A stretch of DNA of 57,080 nucleotides from an uncultured Bacteroidales bacterium. GTDB taxonomy: Bacteria; Bacteroidota; Bacteroidia; Bacteroidales; Bacteroidaceae. Below, one piece after another: positions 26,511-35,606 of this stretch. Position numbers and translations under genes: made by a program. The stretch is taken from NCBI GenBank assembly GCA_902779315.1, contig CACZBC010000007.1, positions 1 to 57,080 of the forward strand, given 5' to 3'. Positions within the stretch are counted from its first letter, which is position 1. Every line of letters begins with the position of its first letter. Under the pieces are notes generated by a model. That model did not search any database. It saw only the letters and a list, made by a program, of their open reading frames with translations, and was not told where the DNA came from.

Positions 26511-27151
26511 ATCTCTATTCATATAACGTTATCTTTCTGTTCATTGCGCTATGTTCAATGTTCAATGTTCAATGTTCAATGGTTTTCGCTCAGGACGAAA
26601 CGCCTGACATCGACGAGTGGCAGGTAATGCGTGTGGAAGCGGCAAAAGACCCCTTTGCCAATCACGACCAGTTCACGATAAACTTCGCCAATTATACAGT
26701 CGAGGAGTGGTGCTATCCGCTTCCCGGAGCCAAGGTATGCAGTCCCTATGGCGGTTCGCGGCATCATGGAGGAACTGACTTGCAAACTTTTGCCGGCGAC
26801 ACAACCAGAGCTGCTTTCCCGGGCGAAGTCATTCTGTCGGGCCCTTACTATGCCTACGGAAACTGCGTCATCCTTCGTCACGCAAACGGCTTGGAGACGA
26901 TGTATAGCCATCATTCGCGCAATCTGGTCAAGGTGGGGCAGTGGTTGCAGGCAGGCGATCCCGTGGGTTTGGAGGGCCATACAGGCCGTGCGACAGGCGA
27001 CCATCTTCATTTCGAGACACGCGTGCGTGGCCGTTCGTTCGATTCCTCTCGCATTTTCAATCACGCAAACCACAGCCTTATCCGCCAGATATTCGTTGTC
27101 ACCAAGCAGCAGAACGGCGCCCTGAAATTCACCTCCGCCAAAGTCGAGTAA
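26504..27151 (+). CDS. exported M23 family metallopeptidase
   Basis: 215 residues. A signal peptide of about 29 residues (MKNLYSYNVIFLFIALCSMF, cleaved near VFAQ) precedes an M23/LytM domain: zinc-binding HHGGTDLQ (His and Asp), VILRHANGLETMYSH, and GDHLHFETRV with the second HxH site. Such enzymes cut peptide cross-links of peptidoglycan, or regulate amidases when inactive; here all metal ligands are present. It is the last gene of the lepA run. Both the start codon and the signal peptide are made partly of 7-bp tandem repeats (26483-26510 and 26554-26581), so loss or gain of one unit in the second would shift the frame. Confidence 0.88.
   Translation: MKNLYSYNVIFLFIALCSMFNVQCSMVFAQDETPDIDEWQVMRVEAAKDPFANHDQFTINFANYTVEEWCYPLPGAKVCSPYGGSRHHGGTDLQTFAGDTTRAAFPGEVILSGPYYAYGNCVILRHANGLETMYSHHSRNLVKVGQWLQAGDPVGLEGHTGRATGDHLHFETRVRGRSFDSSRIFNHANHSLIRQIFVVTKQQNGALKFTSAKVE
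26554..26581. repeat. 7-bp tandem repeat inside the M23 signal peptide
   Basis: Four perfect copies of TTCAATG, encoding the end of the signal peptide. 28 bp is not a multiple of three, so a change of one unit is a frameshift. Confidence 0.9.
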
Positions 27152-27194
27152 CAGAAAGAGATCCACGCGCGAAAATATGGGGCTTACGTTTGTG

Positions 27195-27216
27195 TGTCAA
27201 AATTTTGTCAAAATTT
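27195..27216. repeat. 11-bp direct repeat TGTCAAAATTT, two copies
   Basis: Two perfect adjacent copies in the gap after the M23 gene. The TGTCA core is the same as in the palindromes at 8.1 and 53.0 kb. Confidence 0.6.
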
Positions 27217-27277
27217 TTCCTGGAATATTTATGTTTACGGCCGACCTGCTTCACGTAAAGTATCATGGCCGTTTCCC

Positions 27278-27452
27278 AGAGGGGTAAAATTCTTTGAATT
27301 TTAACGGCTTGTTTTAAGGCACCGTAGAGCGCAAGTTTTTGCCTATGTGGTACAGATGTACGTCGAGGGGATTTGAAGCGATTCTGGGGCAAATTAGAGG
27401 GGTTTCGGGGGGTTCTGGATTTAGTGCTGGGACTGGCAATTCTTCTTGGCAT
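27278..27452 (+). repeat. dispersed ~170-bp element with conserved hairpins, copy 1
   Basis: Homologous to the reverse complement of 53108-53276. Shared blocks include GGTAAAATTC, GAATTTTAACGGCT, GGCACCGTAGAGC, GATTTGAAGCGATT, GAGGGGTT and TTCTGGATT. A palindrome, TAAAATTC-TTT-GAATTTTA, lies at the left end; in the other copy its stem is identical and its loop differs. A 107-residue reading frame on the minus strand covers it, but has no recognisable domain. The rest of the 27152-27767 gap (27534-27767) shows nothing I can name. Confidence 0.7.
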
Positions 27453-27508
27453 AAAAATAGCAAAAAAATAATTTTTCGACCACCGGCGCGCATCATTTTT
27501 TGTGTTTT

Positions 27509-27533
27509 GCTACAGTGCTACAGTTGCTACAGT
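27509..27533. repeat. GCTACAGT direct repeats, three copies
   Basis: GCTACAGT at 27509, 27517 and 27526, 57 bp from the end of the 170-bp element. The 53-kb copy has its TGTCA palindrome at the corresponding place, 59 bp away. Confidence 0.6.
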
Positions 27534-27767
27534 TCATTTTGAGGTTATACACACCCCATTTTGATCGTGAAAATAGCGAGGTTTTATTATTAAAATGCTT
27601 CAGTCTGGTTGGTTTTTCTCTCTTCTTTTTGGGCAGAAAAGAGAAATTTTTCGTATTTTTACACCCGAAATTCGCAAAAAATAGGCAAAGAAAGGCAACG
27701 ACCTAGGGATTACAAGACATACTCCGACGCTTTGAAAGCAAGGGTAATATAATATTCGTACTTTTAT

Positions 27768-28520
27768 ATGATAGAATCTCTTCCTCTAATAATAATCTTT
27801 GTTCTTGGCCTGCTATACTTTTTGGTCAAGAAAATAGATTGGCCATCTCGTGGGGCCATAGGGGAGAGAACTGTCTCTGAAAAACTTCAAAGTTTAGGTG
27901 AACACTACATTGTTCTTGATAATTTACTAATCCCCAACGCACACGGCGACACACAAATAGACCATGTGGTGGTTTCTCCTTTCGGTATTTTTGTTGTAGA
28001 GACGAAATGTTGGAGTGGCTGGATTAGTGGTGGCGAGAACTCAGCGCAATGGACTCAGACAATCTATCAGGAGAAATATGACAAGCCCAACCCCATCTTT
28101 CAGAACAAAGTACATCTGGAAGCTGTAAAAAGTGCCTTAAAGCAATATGGTGATATATTATTTGTGCCTATAGTTGTTATTGTAGATTGTGACAGATTGG
28201 TAGTTAACGCGCCCAATCATTCCGTTATCACTCTTTATTCCCTGAAAGAAGAGGTACTGAAATATCATAGAATCCTATATACCGACGAGGAATGTGAAAA
28301 GATGGCCTTGAGTCTTCAAGGATTGTCTTCTGATGACGAAGAAAGGAGAAAAGAGCACATTCAAAAAGTCCGTACATATCAAGCCGTTTCTCAAGCTAAA
28401 GTAGATAGTGGCGTCTGCCCACGATGTGGTGGGGCGCTTGTTCTCAGAAATGGGCGATATGGTCGTTTCTATGGGTGCGCCAATTATCCTATTTGCAAAT
28501 TTATATCAAAATCAGTATAA
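27768..28520 (+). CDS. NERD-domain protein with C-terminal topoisomerase-type zinc finger
   Basis: 250 residues. One N-terminal membrane helix (2-22, LPLIIIFVLGLLYFLV) is followed by a NERD nuclease-related domain (GAIGERTVSEKLQSL, then HGDTQIDHVVVSPFGIFVVETKCWSG). The Asp and the ExK pair are the expected nuclease residues. The C terminus is a zinc ribbon of the topoisomerase type (CPRCGGAL ... GRFYGCANYPICKF). It probably processes DNA at the membrane; the biological role of such proteins is unclear. Codon use is clearly more AT-rich than in the neighbours and the upstream gap is full of repeats, suggesting recent acquisition. A weak TACTTTTA lies immediately before the ATG. Confidence 0.82.
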   Translation: MIESLPLIIIFVLGLLYFLVKKIDWPSRGAIGERTVSEKLQSLGEHYIVLDNLLIPNAHGDTQIDHVVVSPFGIFVVETKCWSGWISGGENSAQWTQTIYQEKYDKPNPIFQNKVHLEAVKSALKQYGDILFVPIVVIVDCDRLVVNAPNHSVITLYSLKEEVLKYHRILYTDEECEKMALSLQGLSSDDEERRKEHIQKVRTYQAVSQAKVDSGVCPRCGGALVLRNGRYGRFYGCANYPICKFISKSV

Positions 28521-28593
28521 GCAGCAGAGGATTAGCTTACCGCTTAATAGCTTTGGTGAGCAGGCGCAGGTAACACCCGAAGAACACACACAA

Positions 28594-28620
28594 AAAGCCC
28601 CCGCTTTTGGCGAGGGCTTT
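28594..28620. terminator. terminator between the NERD gene and valS
   Basis: AAAGCCC and AGGGCTTT arms with an inner CGC/GCG extension (one mismatch), loop TTTTG. On the minus strand it is followed by TTTTTG, making it the valS terminator; it can also stop the convergent NERD transcript. Confidence 0.85.
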
Positions 28621-28640
28621 CTATTTTCGTTTCCGGATTT

Positions 28641-31361
28641 TTAGCCTAAAGCCTTGATGGTGGCCTGGAGGGCCGCTATCTTGCTCTGGGCGTCGGCGAG
28701 TTTCTTGCGCTCCAACTCCACAACCTGAGCGGGGGCGTTCTGCACGAAGCGCTCGTTCTGCAACTTCTTCTCGATGCCCGCCATGAAGCCTTGCAGACGC
28801 TTGATCTCCGTCTCGGCCTTCTCGCGCTCGGCATCGGCGTCAATCAGGTTGCCGATGGGAACTGCATACTCGTCTGTGCCGACCAGGAAGGCCTGCGTGC
28901 CTTCGTTCTTCTCGGCGACGTTCTCTATCTGGCTCAAGCCTGCGAGTTTCCCGATGATGGCGGCAAGCGCGGAATCGCTGGTCACACCCTCTTTCGCTTT
29001 GCCGATGACCTGCAAGGGCAACGGTTCGCGGGGCGAGATGTTCTTGCTCTGACGAACGGCACGAACGCCGCTGACCACTTGCTTCATCTCCTCGACCTGC
29101 TGGATGAGCTGGGCATCTTCCTTCGTGGGTGCAGCGGTCTTGAAGACCGAAACCATCAGGGATTCGCCCTCTTTACGCTCGGCAATATGCTGCCAGAGTT
29201 CCTCCGTGATGAAGGGCATGAAGGGGTGTATGATGTGCAGGAGCTGGTCGAAGATGTCGAGCGTAGCCTGGAATGTCTTGGCATCGATTGGTGTCTGATA
29301 GGCGGGCTTGATCATCTCGAGGTACCAGCCGCTGAACTCGTCGGTGAAGAGCTTGAAGGCTGCCATCAAAGCTTCGTTCAGGCGATACTTGCTGTAGAGG
29401 TCGTTTATCTCGGCATAAGTGGCATTGAGTTTGGCTTGCATCCACTTGATGGCCAGTTCGTTAGCGCTATGTTTTTCGTTTTCGTTTGTTACTTCCCAAC
29501 CCTTGACGAGGCGGAAGGCGTTCCACATCTTGTTGCAGAATGCCATACCCTGGGCGCAGAGCGCGTCGTCGTAGAGGATGTCGTTTCCGGCAGGAGCGGC
29601 CAGCATCATGCCCATGCGAACGCCGTCGGCTCCGTACTTCTCGATGAGTTCGAGGGGGTCGGGCGAGTTGCCGAGGCTCTTGCTCATCTTCCGGCCCAGT
29701 TTGTCGCGCACAATGCCTGTGAAATAGACATTACGGAAAGGTATGTCGCCCATGTATTCCTCGCCGGCCATTATCATGCGAGCCACCCAGAAGAAGATGA
29801 TGTCCGGACCGGTCACGAGGTCGCTAGTGGGGTAGTAGTAGCTGATTTCCTCGTTGCCCGGGTTGTTGATGCCGTCGAAGAGCGTGACGGGCCAGAGCCA
29901 AGAGGAGAACCATGTGTCGAGCGCGTCTTCATCGCGATGGAGCATGTCCGTCGTTATCTCTTTGCCGAACTTCTCCTGAGCCTTTGCCAGAGCCTCTTCG
30001 GGCGTGAGGGCTACAACGAAACGCTCTTCCTCCTCGCCTTCGGGAGAGTCTATGAAGTAAGCAGGAATGCGATGTCCCCACCAAAGCTGGCGACTGATGC
30101 ACCAGTCCTGGATGTTCTCGAGCCAGTTGCGATAGGTTGTGACGTACTTTGTGGGATGGAACTTCAGTTTGCCCTCGAGCACGGGAGGCAGAGCGATGTC
30201 GGCCATGTGCTTCATCGAGAGGAACCACTGCTTGCAGAGGCGCGGCTCGACGGCTGTGTCCTGGTTGCGCTCGGAGTAGCCCACCTTGTTCTCGTAGTCC
30301 TCGACCTTTTCCAGAAGGCCAGCGGCATCGAGGTCCTTGACGATTTGCTTGCGCACATCCATGCGGTCCATTCCCACATACAGAGGACTCTGCTCGGAGA
30401 TGGTGCCGTCGGGATTGAAGATGTCTATGGTCTCCAGGTTGTGCGTCTTGCCCAACTGGTAGTCGTTCACGTCGTGAGCGGGCGTCACTTTCAAGCAACC
30501 CGTACCGAACTCGATGTCGACATAGCGGTCCTCGATGACGGGAATAACGCGGTTAACTAAAGGAACGATAACCTTGTGTCCGCGAAGCCATTGGTTCTTC
30601 GGGTCTTTGGGATTAATGCACATCGCCGTATCGCCCATGATGGTCTCGGGGCGCGTAGTGGCAACAACGGCATAGTAGCCTTTGGCGTCCTTGTGCAGAA
30701 CTTCGCCCTCTTCGCCTGTCGGAACAACAGGATTCTCGTTGGCATCGGCCACATAGTATTTCAAATAATACAGCTTGCTCTTCTCGTCCTTGTAGATGAC
30801 CTCTTCGGTGGAGAGCACGGTTTGCGCCTTGGGGTCCCAGTTGACCATACGGAGGCCGCGATAGATAAGGCCTTTGTCGTAGAGGTCGCAGAAGACTTTG
30901 AGCACGCTTTCGCTACGCTTCTCGTCCATCGTGAAAGCCGTGCGGTCCCAATCACAACTTGCTCCAAGTTTGCGGAGTTGCTTCAGGATAATGCCTCCGT
31001 GCTCTTCCGTCCAAGCCCAAGCGTGCTTCAGGAACTCCTCGCGAGTGAGGTCGCGCTTCTTGATACCCTGTTCTGCCAAGCGGTTCACCACCTTGGCTTC
31101 GGTAGCGATAGAGGCGTGGTCGGTTCCAGGCACCCAACAAGCGTTCTTGCCATCCAGACGGGCCTTACGAATCAGGATGTCCTGAATCGTGTTGTTGAGC
31201 ATGTGTCCCATGTGGAGCACACCCGTAACGTTTGGTGGGGGAATGACGATAGTATAAGGCTCGCGATTGTCGGGCTTGCTCGCAAAGAGCTTATGGTTTG
31301 TCCAGTACTCGTACCATTTCGCCTCGACCTCTGCGGGGCTGTATTTCGTAGCTAATTCCAT
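28641..31361 (-). CDS. valS: valyl-tRNA synthetase
   Basis: 906 residues, class I synthetase. The HIGH-type motif is [13 protein letters not shown] (41-53) and the KMSKS motif is at 558-562 ([14 protein letters not shown]). The editing (CP1) domain lies between, with [13 protein letters not shown] and [19 protein letters not shown] precedes KMSKS. The C terminus carries the valine-type coiled-coil tRNA arm (about 840-906). It charges tRNA-Val and hydrolyses mischarged threonine. It is the last gene of the ftsK-to-valS run and lies 23 bp after the transporter gene; the gap consists of 7-bp repeats. Confidence 0.97.
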   Translation of the reverse strand: MELATKYSPAEVEAKWYEYWTNHKLFASKPDNREPYTIVIPPPNVTGVLHMGHMLNNTIQDILIRKARLDGKNACWVPGTDHASIATEAKVVNRLAEQGIKKRDLTREEFLKHAWAWTEEHGGIILKQLRKLGASCDWDRTAFTMDEKRSESVLKVFCDLYDKGLIYRGLRMVNWDPKAQTVLSTEEVIYKDEKSKLYYLKYYVADANENPVVPTGEEGEVLHKDAKGYYAVVATTRPETIMGDTAMCINPKDPKNQWLRGHKVIVPLVNRVIPVIEDRYVDIEFGTGCLKVTPAHDVNDYQLGKTHNLETIDIFNPDGTISEQSPLYVGMDRMDVRKQIVKDLDAAGLLEKVEDYENKVGYSERNQDTAVEPRLCKQWFLSMKHMADIALPPVLEGKLKFHPTKYVTTYRNWLENIQDWCISRQLWWGHRIPAYFIDSPEGEEEERFVVALTPEEALAKAQEKFGKEITTDMLHRDEDALDTWFSSWLWPVTLFDGINNPGNEEISYYYPTSDLVTGPDIIFFWVARMIMAGEEYMGDIPFRNVYFTGIVRDKLGRKMSKSLGNSPDPLELIEKYGADGVRMGMMLAAPAGNDILYDDALCAQGMAFCNKMWNAFRLVKGWEVTNENEKHSANELAIKWMQAKLNATYAEINDLYSKYRLNEALMAAFKLFTDEFSGWYLEMIKPAYQTPIDAKTFQATLDIFDQLLHIIHPFMPFITEELWQHIAERKEGESLMVSVFKTAAPTKEDAQLIQQVEEMKQVVSGVRAVRQSKNISPREPLPLQVIGKAKEGVTSDSALAAIIGKLAGLSQIENVAEKNEGTQAFLVGTDEYAVPIGNLIDADAEREKAETEIKRLQGFMAGIEKKLQNERFVQNAPAQVVELERKKLADAQSKIAALQATIKALG

Positions 31362-31368
31362 ATTAAAA

Positions 31369-31403
31369 AGTTAAGAGTGAAGAGTTAAGAGTGAAGAATT
31401 AAA
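31369..31403. repeat. 7-bp tandem repeat over the transporter stop and valS leader
   Basis: AGTTAAG, AGTGAAG, AGTTAAG, AGTGAAG, AATTAAA. On the minus strand it encodes the last residues and the stop of the transporter gene and ends just before the valS ATG. Confidence 0.8.
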
Positions 31404-32575
31404 TTTTCTATTATATATGTTATGAAAAAGTATAACCAATGTGTGATGATGCCTGCCACAATGCCTCCAGTGAAGGTGCAGATAAAACTGCGGGAAATGA
31501 AGTGACGATAGCCCAGCGAATCGAGCGTCGCTGCATCTGCACTCAGGAATCCGCTCCAGCACATTCCCATAGCTGTGAAGACGGCAATGGCGTTACTGTC
31601 TATGATGCCTTTGCTCATCATCTCTGGGATGAGACCAAGCGCGGCACCAACTGTTCCCAAAGCCGTAATGGGGAAGGCCACGAGTTCGCTCGCATTGAAG
31701 CCAAAGAGCCACTTGAAGACGAAGCCCACCTTTCCTGCCAAGAGCGGCAGAAGTTCTGTGCCTTGATATGCGCCGCCGGTATAAGTGCCCGTGTTTGTGT
31801 CTGCTCCGAAAGTAAACATCATGACGAGTGTAGAAATGATGAGCACGCCAGGAATAATGGCAAGACCAACCTCTACGCCACTCTTGCCGCCATCGAGCAA
31901 GGCATCGAGCACGCGAACGAAAAGCGTCTGGCGCGGGTCGTCGGGAACTGTCTCGTAGGGAGTCGTTCTTTTTAATTGACCATTGACCATTGACCATTGA
32001 GCATTATCTTCTTCTATCACGTCTTCGTCCTTATATTGGGGGAACTCTTTGAGCACGAGTCTTTGCATCAGTCTTGTGGCAGTAATGCTGCCAACAATGG
32101 CTCCCACGAGTCCGTAAAGCGGTTCGGTATAGAAGCCGTGGCCCATCATGAAGATAATGACGAGCAAGCCCATGGCATAACTGCCTGCGAAGTTCACCAG
32201 GCTGATGTGCTGGTAGCGCTTGAAGTAACGGGCAAAGAGTGGATTCTTCGCGACGGAAATGATGACAGGCTTATCGCTGAGGAATGTCATTAAAGCGCCT
32301 GCGGAAGAGACTCCAGGCAAGTTGTAGAGAGGTCGCAGCACGGGCTTGAGCATCTTCTGCAGTAAGTCAACAACGCCAAACACGCTAAAGATGCGACTCA
32401 AAGCTCCCGTCAGAACGCACATTGCCATCAGGTAGAAGACGGTATTGAGCAGAAGGTCGTGAGCCGTCCTCATAATCGTGTTGAGCATGTTCGTGAAACC
32501 CATCACAGAGGAAAGGTAGCCGAAGAGCACTACAACAACTATCAGGCATGGTATGCCGCGAGGAATCTTTTTCAT
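31385..32575 (-). CDS. nucleoside-recognition (Gate) domain membrane protein, SpmA/SpmB fusion type
   Basis: 396 residues with about ten hydrophobic helices in two halves. Each half resembles a Gate/nucleoside-recognition domain: the first around SRIFSVFGVVDLLQKMLKPV, the second around GKSGVEVGLAIIPGVLIIST. The arrangement resembles fused SpmA and SpmB. The first half has PGVSSAGALMTFLSDKPVI, the second FNASELVAFPITALGTVG. Transport of a small solute is likely, but the substrate is unknown. A loop near residues 195-205 (NAQWSMVNGQL) is encoded by four 7-bp repeats (31975-32002) and looks like a tolerated insertion. The end of the protein is also repeat-encoded. It starts 3 bp after the next upstream gene. 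Confidence 0.8.
   Translation of the reverse strand: MKKIPRGIPCLIVVVVLFGYLSSVMGFTNMLNTIMRTAHDLLLNTVFYLMAMCVLTGALSRIFSVFGVVDLLQKMLKPVLRPLYNLPGVSSAGALMTFLSDKPVIISVAKNPLFARYFKRYQHISLVNFAGSYAMGLLVIIFMMGHGFYTEPLYGLVGAIVGSITATRLMQRLVLKEFPQYKDEDVIEEDNAQWSMVNGQLKRTTPYETVPDDPRQTLFVRVLDALLDGGKSGVEVGLAIIPGVLIISTLVMMFTFGADTNTGTYTGGAYQGTELLPLLAGKVGFVFKWLFGFNASELVAFPITALGTVGAALGLIPEMMSKGIIDSNAIAVFTAMGMCWSGFLSADAATLDSLGYRHFISRSFICTFTGGIVAGIITHWLYFFITYIIENLILHS
31975..32002. repeat. 7-bp tandem repeat inside the Gate-domain gene
   Basis: ATTGACC three times, then ATTGAGC, within the coding region. Slippage by one unit would break the frame. Confidence 0.85.
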
Positions 32576-32578
32576 CTC

Positions 32579-33349
32579 TTAGAATATCTTACCGCAAAGG
32601 CGGAAGTTAAGGACGGGATAAGCTTTAATTTTCGTTACGACCTTCAGCAGTTTGGCATTATCGCCTCCTGCATTGGTGTCCTCAACTGCCATTCCGTTGC
32701 AATATACGGAGGGCTTTCCCCACAGAACGCAGCCAAGATCCATCTTCAGGCCGATTCTGCCCTTCGGAACTGCACGGCCCAGTCCAATGCCCAAATAAGT
32801 CTTTACGGGCTTGACTTTCAGTTTGGCATTTATGTTGCCCTCTTCGTCGGGTTGGAGCAGATAATCTCCCAAGGCCGGCCCGTAGTTCTGCATCTTGTAG
32901 TTTGGATTCGAGGCGTTGTATTCGTTTATGGCCAGATTGGCTTTTGTCACTTCGGGTATAGGCTCTACATTGTACAGGTCCATCATCTCGTCGGAACCAA
33001 AGTAAACTCCGGCCGTAACGTGAAAGCTCGTAATCATTGGAAGGGGAGTAACGTTGACCAGCACTTTGCCGCCCTTCATCAAGGGCTTTGCTTTGAAGGG
33101 AACCTTCCTGATGTCTCCCAAAGGCTGATTCATGCCAAGCGAAGTGTTGAACTTGAATCCGGGAAACATCGTGTAGCCGGCTTGTATGTCTATGAAAGAC
33201 GTGAATGGCACACTCGCATCGATGCCCACCCCAAATGTGCCCACATCCACTCCGATAGCAAGGTGGTTGAGGATGTGAAGATCCTTTTGGGCAGATGCGT
33301 TGGAGAGCATCATAAATGCCGCGACGAGGGGTAGGAGAGCCTTATTCAT
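32579..33349 (-). CDS. outer-membrane beta-barrel-like hypothetical protein
   Basis: 256 residues with a signal peptide (MNKALLPLVAAFMMLSNASA). The body has alternating polar/hydrophobic strands with aromatic ends: LAIGVDVGTFGVGIDASVPF, IDIQAGYTMFPGF, then strands TYLGIGLGRAVPKGRIGLKM near the C terminus, ending in Phe (LCGKIF). This fits a small outer-membrane barrel of the type often annotated only as hypothetical in Bacteroidota. No ligand motif is visible. It sits between an ABC exporter and the Gate-domain gene, 14 and 3 bp away, so it is part of the same transcript. Confidence 0.65.
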   Translation of the reverse strand: MNKALLPLVAAFMMLSNASAQKDLHILNHLAIGVDVGTFGVGIDASVPFTSFIDIQAGYTMFPGFKFNTSLGMNQPLGDIRKVPFKAKPLMKGGKVLVNVTPLPMITSFHVTAGVYFGSDEMMDLYNVEPIPEVTKANLAINEYNASNPNYKMQNYGPALGDYLLQPDEEGNINAKLKVKPVKTYLGIGLGRAVPKGRIGLKMDLGCVLWGKPSVYCNGMAVEDTNAGGDNAKLLKVVTKIKAYPVLNFRLCGKIF

Positions 33350-33363
33350 AAATGGAGATGCTG

Positions 33364-34083
33364 TTAGTCGTTAATCTCGAAGTAGTTCTCTAGGATGTCC
33401 TGTGCCTGCTTCTCCTTGTTGTCGATGTCGTGAATAACCTTTCCATGCTCCAGAAGCACAATGCGCTCACTAATGTCGACTGTATGTTGGAGGTTGTGGC
33501 TGCTGACAAGAATCGTGGCTCCAGTTTCCTCGTTGTATTTCTTCAGCAAGTGCTTGATGGCATTCTGGCTACTTGGATCGAGGAAATTGAAAGGCTCGTC
33601 GAGAATGAGCACTTTCGGACGAAGCAGCATAGCCGCCATGATGCCAACTTTCTGCTTGTTGCCGGCACTAAGCGTGCGGATGAGTTTCTTCTGGCCGGCT
33701 AGTTCGTCCGCCATGAAGTGCTGGTACTGGGCAAGGAACTCTTGGAGCTGTTCGTCGCTCGTATCTGTAAGGCGGGCAATGAACTGGAAATACTCGTCGG
33801 GAGTCAGGTAGTCGATGAGGAAACTCTCGTCCACGAAAGCACCCGTCCAATCCTTCCACACTTCTGTTTCAGCCACATTGACATCAACTTCTCCGTCTTT
33901 CATGTGAACAGTTCCTGTATCTGCTTTTATGAGGTCGAGGATAAGGCGGAAGAGTGTGCTCTTGCCAGCACCATTGTTGCCTACCAATCCCAGCAGTTCG
34001 CCACTATGGATGGTAAGTTCAGGAATATCGACGGCAACTTTTTCGCCAAAAGTCTTTCTTAAATTGTTGATGATGATTTCCAT
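33364..34083 (-). CDS. ABC transporter ATP-binding protein
   Basis: 239 residues, single ABC ATPase. Walker A GLVGNNGAGKST, signature LSAGNKQKVGIMAAML, Walker B KVLILDEPFNFLDP, H-loop LVSSHNLQH. It pairs with the DUF5687-type membrane protein encoded just upstream (34107-35606), probably as an exporter whose substrate is unknown. The leader and start region consist of 7-bp repeats (34084-34118). Confidence 0.92.
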   Translation of the reverse strand: MEIIINNLRKTFGEKVAVDIPELTIHSGELLGLVGNNGAGKSTLFRLILDLIKADTGTVHMKDGEVDVNVAETEVWKDWTGAFVDESFLIDYLTPDEYFQFIARLTDTSDEQLQEFLAQYQHFMADELAGQKKLIRTLSAGNKQKVGIMAAMLLRPKVLILDEPFNFLDPSSQNAIKHLLKKYNEETGATILVSSHNLQHTVDISERIVLLEHGKVIHDIDNKEKQAQDILENYFEIND

Positions 34084-34118
34084 AACTATGAACTATGAAT
34101 TACGAATTATGAATTGCG
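34084..34118. repeat. 7-bp tandem repeat between permease stop and ATPase start
   Basis: AACTATG, AACTATG, AATTACG, AATTATG, AATTGCG. It spans the permease stop codon (34107-34109) and ends at the ATPase ATG (34081-34083). Confidence 0.8.
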
Positions 34119-35606
34119 CGAAGCCCTGAAGCCTTCCATATTCTTATAACGTCTTGCCATAAAGCGTTTGTATACATTTCGAAGCCAGTATTGATGGGTG
34201 GCAACACCCGCTATTCCGAGCAAAGCAAGGAAGACATAACCCCAAGGTTCGCCGAGAAGAGCCGTTGCCGCTTTCTCAAAAGCAATCGGCAGGAAGAGGA
34301 TAACGATGCTGACAATCTGCTGGGCCGTGTTGCCCTGCTTGCTTGTTAACTTCGTGTTCATGGGAAGTGTGTTGTCGTTGTAGACAGCCATCTGGAAGAG
34401 GAGAGGGTAGAGCACACCAGCCGTGAAGAAGAAGTAGCCGATGTTCATCCAAACAGACATCTTGCCGATTATCATCAAAGGCAACAGGATGATGGGTGGA
34501 ATGAAGAGTAGAAGAACGTTGAAATAGTACTTTGCCGTAAGCAATTGCAGGATGCTTTCGCGGCGGCTCATCAGTCCGTCGATGTAGTTGCCCTCGTAGC
34601 ACATAATCATCACTAGCGTCATCATGCCCAAGACAATATAGTTGTAAAGGCAGATGAACGAGCGCATGAAGCTGTTGTCGTACACATCGCTGAAGTACAT
34701 GATGACACTGAACAGCACCATCATGAACAAGCCGGCAAGGAAACTCATTCTCACCGTTTTGTTGCGAAGCCGTTGCTTAACCTCGAGCTTGAAGTATTCG
34801 CCAAGACGGCCAAAGCGGTTCAGGAAGTTCAGTTGTGTTGCATGCTTTATTTCCTTCTCTTCCTTCTTTGCAACCTCGTCGTACACCATTCCCATCTGCA
34901 ACTTGTAGTTTGCCCAATACAACAGGGCAATGAGCGCACCAGTCAAGAGGAAGGGCCAAAGTTTCCATTGCAGGAAGTCGTACATTAAGACGGTACAGGG
35001 CATATCGAGCGGATTTTTGTCTGGAACAAGCATGATGGCAAGCAAAGCTCCGTGAATGGCAATAGGAAGCAAGAGCCAAGCCATATGTTTCATAATCAAA
35101 GCCCTGCAGAAGAGATAGGCATAGCCGTTTGCAACGAGCAGTAGCCACCATCCAAGCAACCAGCCAAAGAATGCTATCCAGCCCAAAGGAATGGCGATTG
35201 CAATGAGTCCGAATGGAACAAGCAAGAAGAACCAATAGAGATTGCCCCACGTAAGGCCGGCCCTCGAAAGGTAGACGTTCATCAGGAAACTCCTTCGAAT
35301 GGGCAACAACGCATAGGGCTGCACATTTTGTGCTGGCGTCTCTTGAAGGCCAAAGCGAAACCAGAAGTCGCAAATCAACAGATAGAGCAAACCGCCATCG
35401 AAAACATGGAAGGCTGCGACTCCATTGTAACTGCCCTTCATTCCAACAGCCATCACAACTCCCATAAAGATAAGGATAGCAGCATAATAAAGCCACATGA
35501 AAATCATCAAGAACTTCATGAAGCGATTCTTATCGAGCATAGGATGCCTTTCCGTCTTCAGGTCGGCATTCTTGCCAATCAATCTGTAGAGTTGGTACTT
35601 GTTCAT
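34107..35606 (-). CDS. ABC transporter permease, DUF5687 type
   Basis: 499 residues with about 11-12 predicted membrane helices (for example FLMIFMWLYYAAILIFMGVV, LYWFFLLVPFGLIAIAIPL, MSFLAGLFMMVLFSVIMYF). The central cytoplasmic helix is charged (VYDEVAKKEEKEIKHA). The layout matches the DUF5687 family of Bacteroidota, which is always next to an ABC ATPase, as here. It overlaps the trxB stop by 4 bp (ATGA), so translation is coupled. Confidence 0.75.
   Translation of the reverse strand: MNKYQLYRLIGKNADLKTERHPMLDKNRFMKFLMIFMWLYYAAILIFMGVVMAVGMKGSYNGVAAFHVFDGGLLYLLICDFWFRFGLQETPAQNVQPYALLPIRRSFLMNVYLSRAGLTWGNLYWFFLLVPFGLIAIAIPLGWIAFFGWLLGWWLLLVANGYAYLFCRALIMKHMAWLLLPIAIHGALLAIMLVPDKNPLDMPCTVLMYDFLQWKLWPFLLTGALIALLYWANYKLQMGMVYDEVAKKEEKEIKHATQLNFLNRFGRLGEYFKLEVKQRLRNKTVRMSFLAGLFMMVLFSVIMYFSDVYDNSFMRSFICLYNYIVLGMMTLVMIMCYEGNYIDGLMSRRESILQLLTAKYYFNVLLLFIPPIILLPLMIIGKMSVWMNIGYFFFTAGVLYPLLFQMAVYNDNTLPMNTKLTSKQGNTAQQIVSIVILFLPIAFEKAATALLGEPWGYVFLALLGIAGVATHQYWLRNVYKRFMARRYKNMEGFRASRNS

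Noticed and set aside
28521-28593. A tRNA gene in the gap before valS
   Set aside because: No cloverleaf pairing or T-loop consensus could be found.
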